Shown: positions 1 to 8,936, counted from the first letter of the stretch. The stretch: 64,000 nt of DNA from Epilithonimonas zeae (GCF_023278365.1 NZ_CP075338.1:1426001-1490000); one strand, 5' to 3'. The notes: a model not told the origin generated them from the sequence alone. Numbers and translations: made by a program.

Positions 1-827
1 TTATCTATCATTTCGATTTTAACATCGTATTTTCCGACTGCATTATGAAAATTCATTGGTGCACCTTCCGGTAACCTTTTTACATTAAGTTTAACTTTAT
101 TAGAGACAAGCGTGTTTTTATGATTTGCAAAAGGAATCTCAACTGGCGGCACATCCATAATGCCAGCTACTTTAGGGACAATTACAAACATCCCGACAAC
201 CTGAGAAGAGTAATCATTTTCCGTGTCCTCTATCGACTCATCAAAATTAGCAATAGAACGAATCATAAGGTTTCTTGCTGCTTCAAATTTCGCAGGTTCC
301 AAATGTCTGAAATTAGAGATATTCCTTGAAAAAGCTTTTAAGACAGCTACTACAGGTTCGTCCTTGTAAACTTCCCGTTCTTCCAACTGCATCTGCAAAT
401 ACATACTTTTTGAAGGGTTATTGGTCGCCAAAGGTTTCTTCTCTGCTTCTTTTACAACGATATCAATAGGCTCTGTTTTGTACATTTTGCCATTGATTTT
501 CACAAGAGCTGAACCAATTTTTACGTTTCCTGTTTGTTTTGGACTTAAGGAAAACTGGTAAACCATTTGATTGATTCTTATCTTTTTTACAGGATCAATC
601 AAAGTATTTTGTTCGGAAGAGATAGCATAATCAAATTTCGTAAGATCCGGAAGTTTGACAGGTGTCTCCTGAATCAAGTCTTCTCCAAAAATTTCTAAAA
701 CAATCGTAAATGCAATAGGTGAGTTAACACGTGTATCCTGTGTGTTAACCTCAGAATAAAGATTAACCTGAGCAAAGGAACAAGCCGATGCTAAAAGAAA
801 TAATATGTATAAATTTTTTCTTATCAT
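1..827 (-). CDS. batD: BatD-like protein, N-terminal part (runs off window)
   Basis: The minus-strand frame is open from an ATG at 827 to the left edge (about 275 codons), so only the N-terminal half is present. It starts with a signal peptide (MIRKNLYILFLLASACSFAQ) and continues with a beta-rich exported region resembling BatD, a protein of the Bat (Bacteroides aerotolerance) locus that usually has about 550-600 residues and a late membrane helix. The ATG follows the stop codon of batC directly (TAA at 830-828, ATG at 827-825), so the two are almost certainly co-translated. The BatD name rests on the residue pattern plus the batC neighbour; the exact biochemical role of the family is not settled. 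Confidence 0.82.
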   Translation of the reverse strand, partial: MIRKNLYILFLLASACSFAQVNLYSEVNTQDTRVNSPIAFTIVLEIFGEDLIQETPVKLPDLTKFDYAISSEQNTLIDPVKKIRINQMVYQFSLSPKQTGNVKIGSALVKINGKMYKTEPIDIVVKEAEKKPLATNNPSKSMYLQMQLEEREVYKDEPVVAVLKAFSRNISNFRHLEPAKFEAARNLMIRSIANFDESIEDTENDYSSQVVGMFVIVPKVAGIMDVPPVEIPFANHKNTLVSNKVKLNVKRLPEGAPMNFHNAVGKYDVKIEMID

Positions 828-1562
828 TTACCAATCCTTTTCGTTGCTTTGCGGCATCGAATTGGCTCTTTTGTTTAATATTCTTCTGGCAGTTTCTCTT
901 TCACGATTTTCTATGTCTCGTAAAATCATTTTCTCTGCTTCTTCAGGGATTTTATTTTCCTGCTTCTTAGGATCATTAGGTTTTCCTTGACTATCACCTT
1001 TCTGCTTATCGCCTTGTCCGTTTTGCTGATTCTTATTCTGATCACCTTTTCCGGACTGATCCTGATTCTTCTGATCTTTTCCTTCGCCTTTTCCTTTCTT
1101 CGGATCTTGCTTTTGTTTGTCCTTTTTTTCTTTATCCTTCAACATCGCAATCTCATAATTTTTCCGGATGGCTTCGTTATAAGGATCTTGTTTTAGGGCT
1201 TGCTTATAAAGCTCAGCTGCTTTTTCCGGATTGTTGGATTGCATCTGAGCATTCCCTTGGTTATAAATGGCTGCTGCTTTCTCAAATTTGCTCTTAGTCA
1301 GCTTTGCTGCTTTCTGATATTCAGCTGTGGCTTCTTCGTATTTTTTACTTTTGAAAAGCGAATTCCCAAGATTGTAATGTGCAGTATAATTCCCACTTTT
1401 CACAGAAATTGCTTCTAAGTATTTACTGGAAGACGCATCATATTCTTTCGCATCAAACTTCTTATTACCTTCATAGACCAAAGCATTATAACTCTTCTGA
1501 GCAATTAAAAATTGAGAAGAAAGAAACAAGCTTAATACAACTATGGCAAATCTAAAATCCAT
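828..1562 (-). CDS. batC: BatC-like TPR protein
   Basis: A 244-aa exported protein. Residues 1-21 form a signal peptide ending LIAQ. Residues about 25-135 hold tetratricopeptide repeats (YNLGNSLFKSKKYEEATAEY, YNQGNAQMQSNNPEKAAELY). The C-terminal 100 residues are a low-complexity, highly charged Lys/Gln/Gly/Asp tail. That layout is typical of BatC (TPR) proteins, thought to scaffold periplasmic Bat complexes. It is translationally coupled to batD. Genes for the von Willebrand factor A partners (BatA/BatB) are not upstream; an ABC permease gene lies there after 237 bp. A TAnnTTTG box ends only 5 bases before the ATG, so either the mRNA is nearly leaderless or the box is fortuitous. Confidence 0.85.
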   Translation of the reverse strand: MDFRFAIVVLSLFLSSQFLIAQKSYNALVYEGNKKFDAKEYDASSSKYLEAISVKSGNYTAHYNLGNSLFKSKKYEEATAEYQKAAKLTKSKFEKAAAIYNQGNAQMQSNNPEKAAELYKQALKQDPYNEAIRKNYEIAMLKDKEKKDKQKQDPKKGKGEGKDQKNQDQSGKGDQNKNQQNGQGDKQKGDSQGKPNDPKKQENKIPEEAEKMILRDIENRERETARRILNKRANSMPQSNEKDW

Positions 1563-1567
1563 TGATG

Positions 1568-1575
1568 CAAAATTA
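1568..1575 (-). promoter_or_regulatory. -7 box candidate for batC-batD
   Basis: Minus-strand TAATTTTG matches the Bacteroidota -7 consensus TAnnTTTG. It lies 5 bases before the batC ATG, close enough to imply a very short leader. No clear -33 motif was seen. Confidence 0.35.
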
Positions 1576-1683
1576 TCCGTTTTATTGTTAAAATCAATAA
1601 ATTAAAAGTTAAAGTTGGGTTAAAAAAACAGCCTTAAAATGCTTTATTTAAGGGCTTTTGTAGATAAAAATCTACAAATAAAA

Positions 1684-1721
1684 TCAAAAAAGCTATCATT
1701 CGTTTGAACAATAGCTTTATT
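1684..1721 (-). terminator. Terminator of ABC pair
   Basis: An AAAGCTAT ... ATAGCTTT hairpin with A/T-rich flanks lies downstream of the ABC permease stop (minus direction). It separates the ABC transporter genes from batC. Confidence 0.55.
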
Positions 1722-1799
1722 ATTATATAAAGTTAACTTTAGATAAAATTTTTAAAACACTATAATTTAATCATTTAAAACAATTAATTAAAGTAAATT

Positions 1800-2645
1800 T
1801 TACCAATCTTTCTTCTTAAGAATCCAATAACTTCCACCGATGAAAATTACAGACCAAATAACACACGCAATGACACTTCCAATTGGATATTCAAACTTAA
1901 ATTCCATTCCGAACATTTTTGCCATATTGGTTCTTACTAATGGTGAAGGAATAAGATTTGACATACTTCCCAAAGGCAAATAATCTGTCAGAAAAACGTG
2001 ATCTATCATTATTTTCCCTTGTTCTTTTGGTGCAACATTATTCATCAACGAAAACTTTTCTATACCTGATAGAATGCCTTCAACAAACCAAATCATAAAA
2101 AATCCAAGGAAAACAAATATTGATTTTCTGAATAATACAGATAAAAACATCAAGAAAGAAAAGAATGTAAAGAGCTTCAAAAAGTAATTGAAAATGAAAT
2201 AAATCTCTTTAAAAATCAAATCATTTTCTTGTGTTGTCGAATAACTTTTACCTAAAATAAAAGCGATGATGAAAACTATTAAAGTGGAAAATCCTGTAAA
2301 AACAAAAATCGTCAATAGCTTAGATGCTACAAATTCTTCCCTACTTAGTCCATCAATAATATTCTGTTTAAACATCCTATTACTGAACTCTTGACAAATA
2401 GAAAAAACAATAATACAACCTAAAAATATTTTCAATAATCCGACAATGTAAGTTGTGAAATTCCAAATACCGGGAAAATCATACATCCCTTGTTCTTTCA
2501 AATTAACCTTCAATCCAGCCAAGTCAAAGTCTATCAAACCGATGAACAAAAGCAAAATCAAAACGATGAAATATAATCCAGCAAAAATCCTGAATGGATT
2601 GTAATTCAGATTCTTGAGATATTCTAATTTTAATAATCTAATCAT
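1800..2645 (-). CDS. ABC transporter permease (ABC-2 type)
   Basis: A 281-aa integral membrane protein with about six hydrophobic helices (near residues 20-40, 60-85, 105-130, 150-175, 175-190, 255-275) and no enzymatic motif, as in ABC-2/CcmB-like permease subunits. Its ATG overlaps the stop of the upstream ATPase gene (ATGA at 2645-2642), so the two products are translationally coupled and form one exporter. Substrate cannot be read from sequence. The soluble loop between the last two helices is larger than in many short ABC-2 permeases. Confidence 0.8.
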   Translation of the reverse strand: MIRLLKLEYLKNLNYNPFRIFAGLYFIVLILLLFIGLIDFDLAGLKVNLKEQGMYDFPGIWNFTTYIVGLLKIFLGCIIVFSICQEFSNRMFKQNIIDGLSREEFVASKLLTIFVFTGFSTLIVFIIAFILGKSYSTTQENDLIFKEIYFIFNYFLKLFTFFSFLMFLSVLFRKSIFVFLGFFMIWFVEGILSGIEKFSLMNNVAPKEQGKIMIDHVFLTDYLPLGSMSNLIPSPLVRTNMAKMFGMEFKFEYPIGSVIACVIWSVIFIGGSYWILKKKDW

Positions 2646-3541
2646 GAGTTGGTTTGTTTTACAAGTTCTAGGAATTGAGTTTCAAGACTTTCTTTTTTCT
2701 TCTGAAGATGAGATAAAGAAATTCCTTTTTCAAATAATTTTCTATTAAGTTCGGATGCCGAAATATCTTCTGAAATCTGAGCAATAATCAACTTTTCTCT
2801 TTCTTTCACACTAGAGAAAATATTCAATTGATTTAAAGCTGAGATTAGTAATTCTGTATTTTCTGCTTTCAACTCAAAGAAACCTTTCGTATTACTCATT
2901 GCATCAACAGAGCCGGAATAGATGGCAGTTCCTTGTTTCAAAACAATTACGCGTGAACAGATCTTCTCAATCTCGTCCAAAAGATGACTTGCCACAATAA
3001 TTGTAGTTCCAGATTTTGCAATAGAATTGATGATATCACGAATTTGGATGATTCCTTCCGGATCCAGTCCATTTGTAGGTTCATCAAGAATCAAAACCTG
3101 TGGATTAGCCAACAATGCAGATGCAATCGACAAACGTTGTTTCATTCCCAAAGAATAAGTCTTAAAAGCATCTTTTTTTCTCGCCAAAAGATTAACCGTT
3201 TCCAGAACCTCATCTATTCTTTTATTTGGAACGCCTTTTATCGCCGCAACGATTTCCAAGTTTTTTTCCGCTGAGAGATAAGGGTAAAAATTCGGTTGCT
3301 CTATAATTGCGCCTATTTTTTTCAACGTATCTGTATCTGTTCCTTCTTTTCCAAACCATTTCCAAGAACCGGAAGTTGGGTTGATTGTAGAAAGCAACAT
3401 CCCGAAAGTGGTAGATTTCCCGCTTCCATTCGGCCCCAAAAGACCATAAACATTTCCTTTTTCTACATCAAAGGAAATATTATTCACAGCAATATGCTTG
3501 AATTTTTTGGTTAAGTTTTTTACTTCCAGAATTTTTTCCAT
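2642..3541 (-). CDS. ABC transporter ATP-binding protein
   Basis: A 299-aa nucleotide-binding subunit. Walker A is GPNGSGKST near residue 37, the signature is YSLGMKQRLSIASALL, Walker B is VLILDEPTNGLDPEG, and the switch His is in VASHLLDE. The C-terminal ~80 residues form the extra domain common in the CcmA/DrrA/NatA-like branch. It overlaps the permease gene by 4 bp. The complex is probably an exporter of a peptide, lipid or drug; the sequence does not decide which. It is divergent from the AAA ATPase gene at 3629. Confidence 0.95.
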   Translation of the reverse strand: MEKILEVKNLTKKFKHIAVNNISFDVEKGNVYGLLGPNGSGKSTTFGMLLSTINPTSGSWKWFGKEGTDTDTLKKIGAIIEQPNFYPYLSAEKNLEIVAAIKGVPNKRIDEVLETVNLLARKKDAFKTYSLGMKQRLSIASALLANPQVLILDEPTNGLDPEGIIQIRDIINSIAKSGTTIIVASHLLDEIEKICSRVIVLKQGTAIYSGSVDAMSNTKGFFELKAENTELLISALNQLNIFSSVKEREKLIIAQISEDISASELNRKLFEKGISLSHLQKKKESLETQFLELVKQTNS

Positions 3542-3628
3542 CTGATTATTTTTATGAATAGTCTTATTATTACAGCAATTGTTACTTAGTTTTGTATGGT
3601 TTTTGTTAAATTTCAGAAAACATTAATA

Positions 3629-4966
3629 ATGACCTACAACATCTCAAAGTTTTCTAAAAAACTAGACATATCCGAAGAAAGTATCAAACAGTTTATCCAA
3701 GATTTTAACCTTGAAATTTCAGATTGTCTTTCTCCAAATCTCAATATTACCCAAAATTTTGAAACATTCGCTACAGAAAATCAAGAATTTCTAAAAAAAT
3801 ATGATGATGATTTAGGAAAAGAAAAATCCGCAGAAGAAATTGCTAAAAAGATACATCAGCCCACTGAAAAAGTTGAGCAAATCATACAACATCAATCAAC
3901 AAATATTTTTGATAACGGGATTTACAAATCATCCATTTCAAGTTTTGGGATAGATAATCAACTCGGTGGAGATTATCAGTTTGTTTATAATTATTTTGGG
4001 AATAAAACAGAACTCAAACAAAGAGATTTCATTGGTTATAGGGACTTGTTCTTCTACATTTCTGATATGCTGGAACCTTTCATCAATCCTGAACAATCCA
4101 AAAATTGGGGTATACAAAAAGCCGCAGGAATCATTGTTTATGGTCCACCGGGAAGTGGTAAAATTTTCTGGGCAAAAAAGATTGCAGAGATGATTAACTT
4201 CGATTTTTTTGAAGTCCGACAATCCCAGTTAAAATCAACTTTAAATAATGAAAAAGCCAATTTTGATGATTATCTAACCCAAATGCTTAAGAAAGAAAAA
4301 ATTGTTCTATTTCTTGAAAATTTTGATCAAATCATGATGCAGAAATCAGAAATCATTAATACCGAATACAATGATGTTAAAGAAAGTATTTTCCATTACA
4401 TAGAAAAGTTTGAGAAAGAAAATCTTTTGATGATTGGTTCTGCAAAAGAATTAGAAGGTATAGAATCTGAAATTTTGGCTCCGGGAAGATTTGATGTTTT
4501 GATTCCAATTTTCCCGCCCAATAAACAAGAACGTGCGGAAATACTGTTATTCAATATGACCAAAAACCTGAGTAAAGATGCAATTTTATTAAAAATATTA
4601 GAAAATAATCAAGCCAATCAACTCCCATTCTGGCAAGAAACTGCTGAAAAAATGAGAGTTTTTTCCAATACCATGCTGGTAGATTTCACCCAAAGTCTGA
4701 AGAAAAGAATCAGAAGTTTGTATCTCAAAAACAAAACTGAAAATATACAAATCAGTCAAGGAATTTTAGATTTATCCTTGAAAGAATCTGCTTCCAAATT
4801 AACCGGTGATTATTTGAATAATGTTCAACAATTTTTGTCCGAAGCAGAAGATAATTCTTACGATCGTTTTGCGGGAAGAATAGAAGATTTGAAACAGGAA
4901 CTCGATGTATACAAGACAAAAGAAGAACCTGTAAGAACCATAGGATTTCATCCCAATGAAGAATAA
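3629..4966 (+). CDS. AAA-family ATPase-like protein with degenerate Walker motifs
   Basis: A 445-aa protein from the ATG at 3629; an upstream frame adds 11 residues that look untranslated. Two short helical, HTH-like segments come first (residues about 5-35 and 65-90), then an AAA core. Walker A reads GPPGSGKI (residues 172-179), with Ile where Thr/Ser binds Mg2+. Walker B reads IVLFLENFD (225-233) instead of hhhhDE. The GRFD element (286-289) with its arginine is retained and the AAA lid follows. It may bind nucleotide weakly or act as a structural pseudo-ATPase. It is monocistronic, divergent from the ABC genes, and ends at a shared terminator. Confidence 0.75.
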   Translation: MTYNISKFSKKLDISEESIKQFIQDFNLEISDCLSPNLNITQNFETFATENQEFLKKYDDDLGKEKSAEEIAKKIHQPTEKVEQIIQHQSTNIFDNGIYKSSISSFGIDNQLGGDYQFVYNYFGNKTELKQRDFIGYRDLFFYISDMLEPFINPEQSKNWGIQKAAGIIVYGPPGSGKIFWAKKIAEMINFDFFEVRQSQLKSTLNNEKANFDDYLTQMLKKEKIVLFLENFDQIMMQKSEIINTEYNDVKESIFHYIEKFEKENLLMIGSAKELEGIESEILAPGRFDVLIPIFPPNKQERAEILLFNMTKNLSKDAILLKILENNQANQLPFWQETAEKMRVFSNTMLVDFTQSLKKRIRSLYLKNKTENIQISQGILDLSLKESASKLTGDYLNNVQQFLSEAEDNSYDRFAGRIEDLKQELDVYKTKEEPVRTIGFHPNEE

Positions 4967-4994
4967 AAAAAGCCTGAGTGATTCAGGCTTTTCA
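4964..4994. terminator. Bidirectional terminator
   Basis: An AAAAGCCTGA / TCAGGCTTTT stem with a GTGA loop lies between two convergent genes. A and T tracts on both sides make it usable by both. Confidence 0.9.
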
Positions 4995-4996
4995 TT

Positions 4997-5926
4997 TTAT
5001 AAGAAGTTAGGATTTTGTCGATTAGGTTTTGGATTATCAACATTATCAATTTGTTTAGAAACCGCCATCGCCGCAACCAAATCATTCAGCATTGTACTAG
5101 CTGCAGTTGGTGTATTTGGTAATAGAACAAGATTTGATCTATTGTTTGCTCCGATTGATTGCAAAGTATCGTAATGTTGTGTTACAACAATCAGCGCTGA
5201 GGCTTCGTGTGGTTCAATCTGGACACTATTAAGCATTTTCACAGACTCTTCCAGACCTTTTGCTATTTCACGTCTTTGGTCCGCTATACCTTGCCCTTGT
5301 AATTTTTTGGATTCAGCTTCCGCTTTTGCAACGGCTACAATTCTGATTCTTTGAGCTTCAGACTCATATTCTGCCGCTGTCTTTTCACGTTCAGCCGCAT
5401 TGATTCTGTTCATGGCGTGTTTTACTTGTTCATCAGGATCGATATCTGTTACCAACGCCTTGATAATATCATAACCGTAACTGTTCATCGCTTCCTGTAA
5501 CTCTCCTTTTACCGCAACTGCTATATCATCTTTTCTTACAAAAACATCATCCAATTTCAGTTTTGGAACTTCTGCTCTTACAACATCAAAAACGAAAGAA
5601 GTAATCTGTGATTCCGGATTTTCTAATCTGTAATATGCGTCTCCAACCTGAGTTCTAATCACTTGATACTGAACAGAAACTTTCATCTTAATAAAGACAT
5701 TATCCAAAGTTTTGGTATCAATCATCACATCCAATTGTTGGATTCTGAGATTCATTCTTTTAGAAATCTGATCGATAAAAGGAATTTTAAGTTGAAGACC
5801 AGAATGTCTTACCGAATGAAATTTACCCAAACGTTCAACAATTGCTGCTGTTTCTTGTTTAACTGTAAAGAAAGATGCGAATAATGTTATTAATCCAAAA
5901 AAGACAATAAAACCAACGTATATCAT
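4997..5926 (-). CDS. SPFH/Band 7 protein (paraslipin/QmcA-like)
   Basis: A 309-aa membrane-anchored stomatin-family protein. One N-terminal helix (residues 1-20) is followed by the band 7 domain, with the typical VERLGKFH start and DVMIDTKTLDNVFI strand. A long charged coiled coil follows (INAAEREKTAAEYESEAQRI), and then a C-terminal hydrophobic region rich in small residues. Such proteins oligomerise at the inner membrane and help organise proteases or membrane microdomains. No NfeD gene, the frequent partner, is adjacent. It is convergent with the AAA gene and shares its terminator. Confidence 0.92.
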   Translation of the reverse strand: MIYVGFIVFFGLITLFASFFTVKQETAAIVERLGKFHSVRHSGLQLKIPFIDQISKRMNLRIQQLDVMIDTKTLDNVFIKMKVSVQYQVIRTQVGDAYYRLENPESQITSFVFDVVRAEVPKLKLDDVFVRKDDIAVAVKGELQEAMNSYGYDIIKALVTDIDPDEQVKHAMNRINAAEREKTAAEYESEAQRIRIVAVAKAEAESKKLQGQGIADQRREIAKGLEESVKMLNSVQIEPHEASALIVVTQHYDTLQSIGANNRSNLVLLPNTPTAASTMLNDLVAAMAVSKQIDNVDNPKPNRQNPNFL

Positions 5927-6090
5927 AATTTGTAATTTTTCTTAAAGATAACTTTTTCCAATGATAATCGCAAATGAAATAAAGTTACAACCTCATAATA
6001 TAATATTATTAAAATCACAACATAATTATTATTAACCAAAACTAAATTCATAAAACAACACTTACCAAGCCTTTATTCATAAAGATTTTC

Positions 6091-6098
6091 TAAATTTG
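6091..6098 (+). promoter_or_regulatory. -7 box for PNGase F-like gene
   Basis: TAAATTTG fits the Bacteroidota -7 consensus and lies 18 bases before the ATG at 6117. Confidence 0.55.
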
Positions 6099-6116
6099 TT
6101 AGATTAATAATCTAAT

Positions 6117-7766
6117 ATGAAGAAAAAATTACTATTTGCTATTGTCGGACTTGCGATAGCACCATTTTTTAGAGCTCAAAATGTTTCTGTTTTTACTGAC
6201 GTTCCATTTTACAGTATGTATCATTATCTGGGAGAAGGACAAACCATGCCACCGGAAGCATTTTCGCAAATTCCTGCCGGAGCCATTCGTTTGCACGCTT
6301 ACGAACAGGATATTATTTCAAGAAAACTATCTGAAACTGAAATTGCATCCATAGGAAGCAGCGTCAAAATGAATATTGTCTTAACCGCTGCTTGTGACAA
6401 CTATGATAGGCTTGCCGGTGTTAATCTGGTTTTGGTTCCTAAAGGAAGCACCACTTATACTTTTGACCAAGCTAATATTAAGCGTATCGAGATTGGACGG
6501 TTTATCACGCCTTTCATGAATAAAAATGCGACAATAAAACAAGTCCCTTATAGCTATCAGGTAGACAATATTTCCAATATTTTGCATGATTCTGCCTTAT
6601 CATCTGTTTATGATTTTTGGATTGAGTTCCGAGCTGATGGTTACTCAGCTGCAGCTAATACACAAGTCGCCGGCTGTGCTGACAGGACAGATGTTTTCCG
6701 TGGTAATTTGGAATTTGTAACAAGTGGGACAGCTGCGCCAACACAGAATTTCCTTTTACCGTTATCTTATCGCCAAAATCTGAATAATTATAACGCTACT
6801 GATGTTCCGGGACAAACGACAAGATTGGTTACATTTACGCTTGATCAGCCTGTTCCTAATGCTTCTTTGCATCTGATTACTTCCAATCACGGCTCTAATA
6901 CCAATGGTGAAGAATATGTAAAAAGAATACACTATGTTTATCTAGATGATCAATTGGTAAATCAATATATGCCTGGCGGTAAAAACTGTGAAGATTATAG
7001 ACAGTATAATACACAGAGCAATGGAATCTATGGAACCAGCGCAAAAACATTAAGAGGATGGATCTCCTGGAACAACTGGTGTCCTGGCGATGTGATTCCT
7101 AATCGTGAAATTAGCTTGGGAAATCTATCTGCCGGTACACATACCATTAAAATTGATGTTCCTACTGCTGTTTTTACAGGACAGCAAGGTTATTTCCCAA
7201 TCTCAATGTACATCCAAAATCAAAAGAATGGCGATGTAATTTGTGCTGCACCTTATGACTTGAAAATCGCTAACCAACTTAATACAACTGTAGACCTTAC
7301 TTGGAAAGAGACTGGAACTTCTAACCAATGGCAAACACTCTGGGGAAGAAGAAATGTTTTTACTGCTGCCGGAGGAGAAGTTTACCGTGATATCAGTAAC
7401 GAACCAAAAGACTCTCGTAGTGACCTCAATCTTAATTGGACTTACGAAACTTATGTAAAATCAAAATGTACAGATGACAAAAGCAGCGTCTGGTATGGCC
7501 CTATATATTCTTCTCAAATCAAACTGGGGACTGATGAAATTAATGCAAAAAAATCCTCAGTCTATCCAAATCCTGTGAAAGACTTTATAAATATCAATTC
7601 GACAGCAAAAGTGAGCAAAGTTTCTGTTTATAACGCAGATGGTAAAATTTTGTTAGAAGATAATTCTACAAAAATTAATCTTTCCAAATTACAGTCGGGG
7701 GTTTATCTAATGAAAATTGATTTTGCTGATGGTAAATCTGAAGCACAAAAAGTCATTAAACAATAA
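6117..7766 (+). CDS. Peptide-N-glycosidase F-like exported protein with T9SS sorting domain
   Basis: A 549-aa exported protein with signal peptide (1-20, cut near FRAQ). Residues about 85-365 resemble the two eight-stranded domains of PNGase F, which removes N-glycans from Asn. Similarities are CDNYDR (93-98) against CDEWDR of the classical enzyme (holding its catalytic Asp), the shared IEIGRFITP (124-132), an Asn-His-Gly stretch followed by EEYVKRIHYVYLD (265-277; candidate second acid), and WCPGD near 321. The fibronectin-like 380-465 region precedes a C-terminal Por/T9SS sorting domain (VYPNPVKDF ... LQSGVYLMKI), so the enzyme should be secreted or surface bound. PNGase F membership is read from motifs, not alignment. 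A stand-alone transcription unit is expected. Confidence 0.72.
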   Translation: MKKKLLFAIVGLAIAPFFRAQNVSVFTDVPFYSMYHYLGEGQTMPPEAFSQIPAGAIRLHAYEQDIISRKLSETEIASIGSSVKMNIVLTAACDNYDRLAGVNLVLVPKGSTTYTFDQANIKRIEIGRFITPFMNKNATIKQVPYSYQVDNISNILHDSALSSVYDFWIEFRADGYSAAANTQVAGCADRTDVFRGNLEFVTSGTAAPTQNFLLPLSYRQNLNNYNATDVPGQTTRLVTFTLDQPVPNASLHLITSNHGSNTNGEEYVKRIHYVYLDDQLVNQYMPGGKNCEDYRQYNTQSNGIYGTSAKTLRGWISWNNWCPGDVIPNREISLGNLSAGTHTIKIDVPTAVFTGQQGYFPISMYIQNQKNGDVICAAPYDLKIANQLNTTVDLTWKETGTSNQWQTLWGRRNVFTAAGGEVYRDISNEPKDSRSDLNLNWTYETYVKSKCTDDKSSVWYGPIYSSQIKLGTDEINAKKSSVYPNPVKDFININSTAKVSKVSVYNADGKILLEDNSTKINLSKLQSGVYLMKIDFADGKSEAQKVIKQ

Positions 7767-7787
7767 ATTAAATATTCAAAATAATCA

Positions 7788-7819
7788 ATTCCTGTTTAGA
7801 AATAAGCAGGAATTTTTAT
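7788..7819 (+). terminator. Terminator after PNGase F-like gene
   Basis: An AATTCCTG ... CAGGAATT hairpin is followed by TTTTATT, just after the stop codon. Confidence 0.75.
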
Positions 7820-7858
7820 TGAAAGAAAATAAGCTTTATAAAAAATCGTTTCGGAGTT

Positions 7859-8719
7859 ATGAGATATTTCTATTATTTAGTTGTCCTATTTTTTATTTCC
7901 TGCAAAACTTACACTTCTTCCAAGATTGAGTTTTCAGCCTACTCTAATCAGAATCATATTGAGATAAAGAAAGTTAATAATCTGAGATATCTGGGCGGAA
8001 TTAAAAATTCTGAAGGAAAGATTCTGAAAGATAGTTTAATCTACCGAAGTGGTAACCTTCATCAACTTAGAAAATCGTCTTTTGATAAATTAGATAAAAT
8101 GAAAATCGGTATAGTCATTGATTTGAGAACGCAACAGGAAATTGATAAAGAGCCAGACCAACTTCCTAAAGTTATCAATTATAAAATATATTCTGCTTTC
8201 GAGGATAAGAATGATGAGATGAGCAATGCGAAACAATTAGCATTAAAAGGAAACATCACCAAGAATGATACGGATAAAAGAATGATACAATTCTACACAG
8301 ATTATGTTTCTGAAAATCCCGAAATTATTAAGCAAATCATTTCTGAAATATTAAATTCCGATCAACCTATACTCTACCATTGTACCGCCGGAAAAGACAG
8401 GACAGGAATGATTACAGCTTTGATTTTAAAAGTTTTAAAGTTTGACGATTCTGTTATTTTTGAAGAATATTTGCAATCTAATAATTTGAGACAACATATG
8501 ATTCAGAAAAGATTAAATCTTGCCAATACATTTCATTTTGTTTATCCAAAACTAGACATTGGTGTAGTTGAAAAGACGAGTTGGATTGAAAGGGAATATT
8601 TGCAATCTGCTTTCGATGAAATTGACAAACAATATGGTTCGATGGATAATTACATTCATCAGATTTTAGGAATTTCTGAAAATCAAAGGCGGATTTACAT
8701 CAAGAAATTTTTACAATAA
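7859..8719 (+). CDS. Tyrosine/serine phosphatase-like lipoprotein
   Basis: A 286-aa protein with a lipoprotein signal (Cys15 after VVLFFIS). It carries the protein tyrosine phosphatase signature HCTAGKDRTG (catalytic Cys about residue 178, Arg six positions on), within a Y_phosphatase3-like fold that begins with an RxLGG element (residues 41-45, NLRYLGGIK). The family dephosphorylates phosphotyrosine/serine or phosphoinositide-like substrates. Envelope anchoring suggests an extracytoplasmic target. It lies 40 bp beyond the PNGase F terminator and may be transcribed separately. Confidence 0.85.
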   Translation: MRYFYYLVVLFFISCKTYTSSKIEFSAYSNQNHIEIKKVNNLRYLGGIKNSEGKILKDSLIYRSGNLHQLRKSSFDKLDKMKIGIVIDLRTQQEIDKEPDQLPKVINYKIYSAFEDKNDEMSNAKQLALKGNITKNDTDKRMIQFYTDYVSENPEIIKQIISEILNSDQPILYHCTAGKDRTGMITALILKVLKFDDSVIFEEYLQSNNLRQHMIQKRLNLANTFHFVYPKLDIGVVEKTSWIEREYLQSAFDEIDKQYGSMDNYIHQILGISENQRRIYIKKFLQ

Positions 8720-8749
8720 AAAAGCAGTCAAAATTGACTGCTTTATTTT
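8718..8749. terminator. Bidirectional terminator overlapping the RHH gene end
   Basis: AAAGCAGTCAA / TTGACTGCTTT is a perfect 11-bp stem with A and T tracts on either side. It serves the phosphatase gene on the plus strand. The stop codon of the minus-strand RHH gene (8743-8745) lies inside it. Confidence 0.88.
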
Positions 8750-8919
8750 TTATCAGTTGATTGGTTATCCGTTTTATTTTTTTTTCTTCCTGAATTAATC
8801 AGACTTTGATTGATAATATATTCCAATTGCCCATTCACACTTCGGAATTCGTCAGCAGCCCATTTCTCCAGCAATTTATACATCTCATCGTCTAGTCGTA
8901 AAACAAAACTCTTCTTCAT
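8743..8919 (-). CDS. Small ribbon-helix-helix (Arc-type) DNA-binding protein
   Basis: A 58-aa minus-strand frame. It starts MKKSFVLRLDDEMYKLLEKW, the typical basic beta-strand plus first helix of an Arc/MetJ/CopG protein. A second amphipathic helix (NGQLEYIINQSLI) and a short charged tail follow. The start lies 17 bp after the stop of the SPFH gene, so it is the second gene of a two-gene operon. RHH proteins dimerise and commonly repress their own operon. Two exact 11-bp direct repeats just upstream of the SPFH ATG are a plausible operator. Confidence 0.85.
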   Translation of the reverse strand: MKKSFVLRLDDEMYKLLEKWAADEFRSVNGQLEYIINQSLINSGRKKNKTDNQSTDKK

Positions 8920-8936
8920 CAATACTTGATTTTCGA

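Noticed and set aside
987-1418. Long frames on the plus strand opposite batC
   Set aside because: They mirror the low-complexity Lys/Gln tail and TPRs of batC and have no start context or homology.
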